From positions 1 to 64,000 of the forward strand of contig WIXG01000050.1 in NCBI GenBank assembly GCA_009869945.1: a stretch of DNA of 64,000 bases, read 5' to 3'. The notes under the pieces were generated by a model. The model was not told where the DNA came from. It searched no databases and was given only the letters and a program-made list of their open reading frames with translations. A program made the position numbers and the translations under genes. The first letter of the stretch is position 1. Every line of letters begins with the position of its first letter. The DNA is from Mesaphorura yosii (lineage: Eukaryota; Arthropoda; Collembola; Poduromorpha; Tullbergiidae). Shown here one piece after another: positions 62,658 through 64,000 of the stretch.

Positions 62658-63230
62658 ATGGACAATATGAACAAAGTCGTCAAGAAGCTGCCCGGTCGGC
62701 TCTGCACTTTCATGTGCACTGGACTGATTGGCATTGCCGTCGTGTTCTTCTATGCCATACTTCCAATCGTTTACATCATCGTCGGTGCAATTTACTGGGA
62801 TGCAAGCAATTGTCGAGCTGAAAATCTACAAGCTGTGCTCATCGCTGGTGGAGTTCTTGGACTCCTCTGCAATATTCTCGCAGCCAGTGAGAGACGCACC
62901 AAGAAATCAGTGGAAAAGCGCACTGGCTTCTGGTTCCGGATTCTCTCTTTCGTCGTGGCTATTGCGACTTTCTGCTGGTTGATTGCCGCCTGTATCCTCG
63001 TCTTCCGTCTGCATCCGAAAGTGGAGCACGAGAACAAGAAATCAGAGAATTATTGCCATGAATTCCTGTACGACTTTTCATTCTGGAGTCTTATTTTCAT
63101 TTTGACCCTGCTGGTCATACATTTGGTTGTCCTCTTCTCAATTGCATTGTGCTGTGCCGAGAAAATTATCAAAATACTCGTCAAGCGTGAAGCCAAAGCC
63201 GGTGTCGTCAACTTCATTTCCAATGCATAA
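62658..63230 (+). CDS. TMEM272-like four-helix membrane protein
   Basis: 190 residues in one coding exon; ATG 62658 is in good context (GCAACAATGG) and follows a CAG acceptor 46 bp upstream, so the 5' UTR is probably spliced. Four hydrophobic helices: about 17-46 (LIGIAVVFFYAILPIVYIIV), 60-76 (AVLIAGGVLGLLCNILA), 92-113 (WFRILSFVVAIATFCWLIAA) and 138-168 (FWSLIFILTLLVIHLVVLF). YWDASNCRAENLQAVLIAGG matches the Cys-containing loop and following Gly-rich helix of TMEM272-like proteins. Function is unknown for the family. AATAAA lies at 63359-63364. Confidence 0.85.
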   Translation: MDNMNKVVKKLPGRLCTFMCTGLIGIAVVFFYAILPIVYIIVGAIYWDASNCRAENLQAVLIAGGVLGLLCNILAASERRTKKSVEKRTGFWFRILSFVVAIATFCWLIAACILVFRLHPKVEHENKKSENYCHEFLYDFSFWSLIFILTLLVIHLVVLFSIALCCAEKIIKILVKREAKAGVVNFISNA

Positions 63231-63358
63231 GGAGTTACACGCCGCTGTCGCTGTGCTGAATGCAGCACGTCAAATCTTACATTTGCCTGGCCAAGTTGAT
63301 CCTTATTTTGTACAAATGATAAATGTTCATTTTTCTCGGCGATGACTTAATCAAAGTT

Positions 63359-63364
63359 AATAAA
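63359..63364 (+). terminator. Poly(A) signal of the TMEM272-like gene
   Basis: AATAAA about 130 bp after the stop codon. Confidence 0.55.
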
Positions 63365-63507
63365 CTTTGGACTTAATTTTGATCTAATAAAATACTTGAA
63401 TATGACACCTAGACGCAATAGAACGCATTATTATCAGCGTCTGTTCATAGTGATGACTAACATGGGAATCTTACGTGCTTGTCCATGTCGCATCTGAAAT
63501 AACTCAG

Positions 63508-63860
63508 CTTCTTGAGGCTATTCTGGCGGACTTGCGTGAACAGTTGACTGAGGGGATTAATTCCGAGAAGGCAGCCGTCCAAAATGCGTTGCGAACTCAT
63601 CGCGAGTTCCAATTGGCGATGACGGACAACACGGCGAGCGTAAGTTCGAAAAGGCAGCAACCAGTAACCATCATCATCATCATCGTGTGGGTCATCAAAC
63701 TTGACTTCAATCTGCTGTGACTTTTCAGGTTGCTATTGTCTGGTTAGAAGACAAGTTGTTCGACATTGCGAAACTCTTGAGCCTGCACTCGTGTCGATTG
63801 AAAGAACAACGTGCTGCATTAAACGAAGCTGAACTGACAGTGCACCAAATTGAGAAATAG
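63508..63860 (+). CDS. Exons of an unknown helical protein, partial
   Basis: Two segments join in phase 0: 63508-63639 (after an AACTCAG acceptor, ending GCGAGC|GTAAGT) and 63729-63860 (after TTTTCAG, ending in TAG). They encode about 87 residues rich in Leu, Glu, Ala and Gln, e.g. LLEAILADLREQLTEGIN and LKEQRAALNEAELTVHQIEK, probably helical or coiled coil. The frame is open upstream to 63466 without ATG. After the TAG the same frame stays open for 42 codons with coding-like composition up to TGA 63987-63989. It may be a partial gene with an unseen first exon, or a pseudogene. I do not recognise it. Confidence 0.4.
63669..63683. repeat. (ATC)n microsatellite
   Basis: Short run of ATC triplets inside the 89-bp intron of the unknown gene at 63508-63860. 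Confidence 0.6.
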
Positions 63861-64000
63861 CCTCGCCCAGGCACTCTGCCCTGGGAAGTGGACGCGATCT
63901 CGAATGTTTACAGACTTGAGAGCGAAACTGAAAACTTGAACGGTAATACACAGACCAGCCTGATTTATGGCCCAGTCCTACATGAATGACGTGGGTTATA

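Noticed and set aside
1-64000. CRISPR array, bacterial operon or ribosomal RNA genes
   Set aside because: No regularly spaced repeats, no ribosome-binding-site-led gene clusters and no rRNA signatures were seen; the spliced genes show animal nuclear DNA.

Overview
The window is animal nuclear DNA, AT-rich, with spliced genes (GT-AG introns from about 50 bp to over 4 kb), AATAAA signals and long gene-poor gaps. The gene set points to an invertebrate, most likely an arthropod: a DH31/calcitonin-like receptor, an ecdysteroid-kinase-like (EcKL) gene, a TMEM272-like gene and a GPI-type beta/gamma-crystallin-like gene. A repulsive guidance molecule gene and this mix suggest a non-dipteran such as a springtail or crustacean, but that is inference. 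All splice models below were read by eye from frame continuity and splice-site phase.

Layout. 1-4388: nothing supported. 4389-13086 (+): RAB23 in five exons with a very long low-complexity tail ending in CNIL. 13480-14904 (-): TMBIM5/GHITM in six exons, 345 codons, convergent with RAB23. 14905-17296: a pair of ~104-bp inverted repeats. 17297-22421 (-): RGM in seven exons with signal peptide, C-terminal GPI-type tail and no GDPH cleavage motif; its last intron holds plus-strand exon-like sequence with a PCNA-binding (PIP-box) motif. 22422-30701: gene-poor. 30702-31671 (-): SHIPPO-repeat (ODF3/CIMAP-like) gene, divergent from a small two-helix membrane protein gene at 32592-33040 (+). 33041-44011: gene-poor. 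44012-53788 (+): class B GPCR of the calcitonin/DH31 type, nine coding exons; one intron carries a decayed Tc1/mariner-type transposon, another a possible dead oxygenase fragment. 54591-55735 (-): unidentified polytopic membrane protein. 56163-57330: short P-element-like (THAP) transposon with inverted ends and an exact 8-bp target duplication. 58340-59824 (+): secreted, GPI-type beta/gamma-crystallin-like gene with a tRNA-like sequence in intron 1. 60281-61588 (+): intronless EcKL. 62658-63230 (+): TMEM272-like four-helix protein. 63508-63860 (+): exons of an unknown helical protein.

The genes do not form a pathway. RAB23 (ciliary/Hedgehog trafficking) and the SHIPPO protein (axoneme-associated family) are both cilium-linked, but they are 17 kb apart and nothing here shows a functional link. 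The most notable items are the RGM without its autocleavage motif, the antisense PIP-box exon nested in it, the extended RAB23 tail, and the P-like transposon with intact boundaries.
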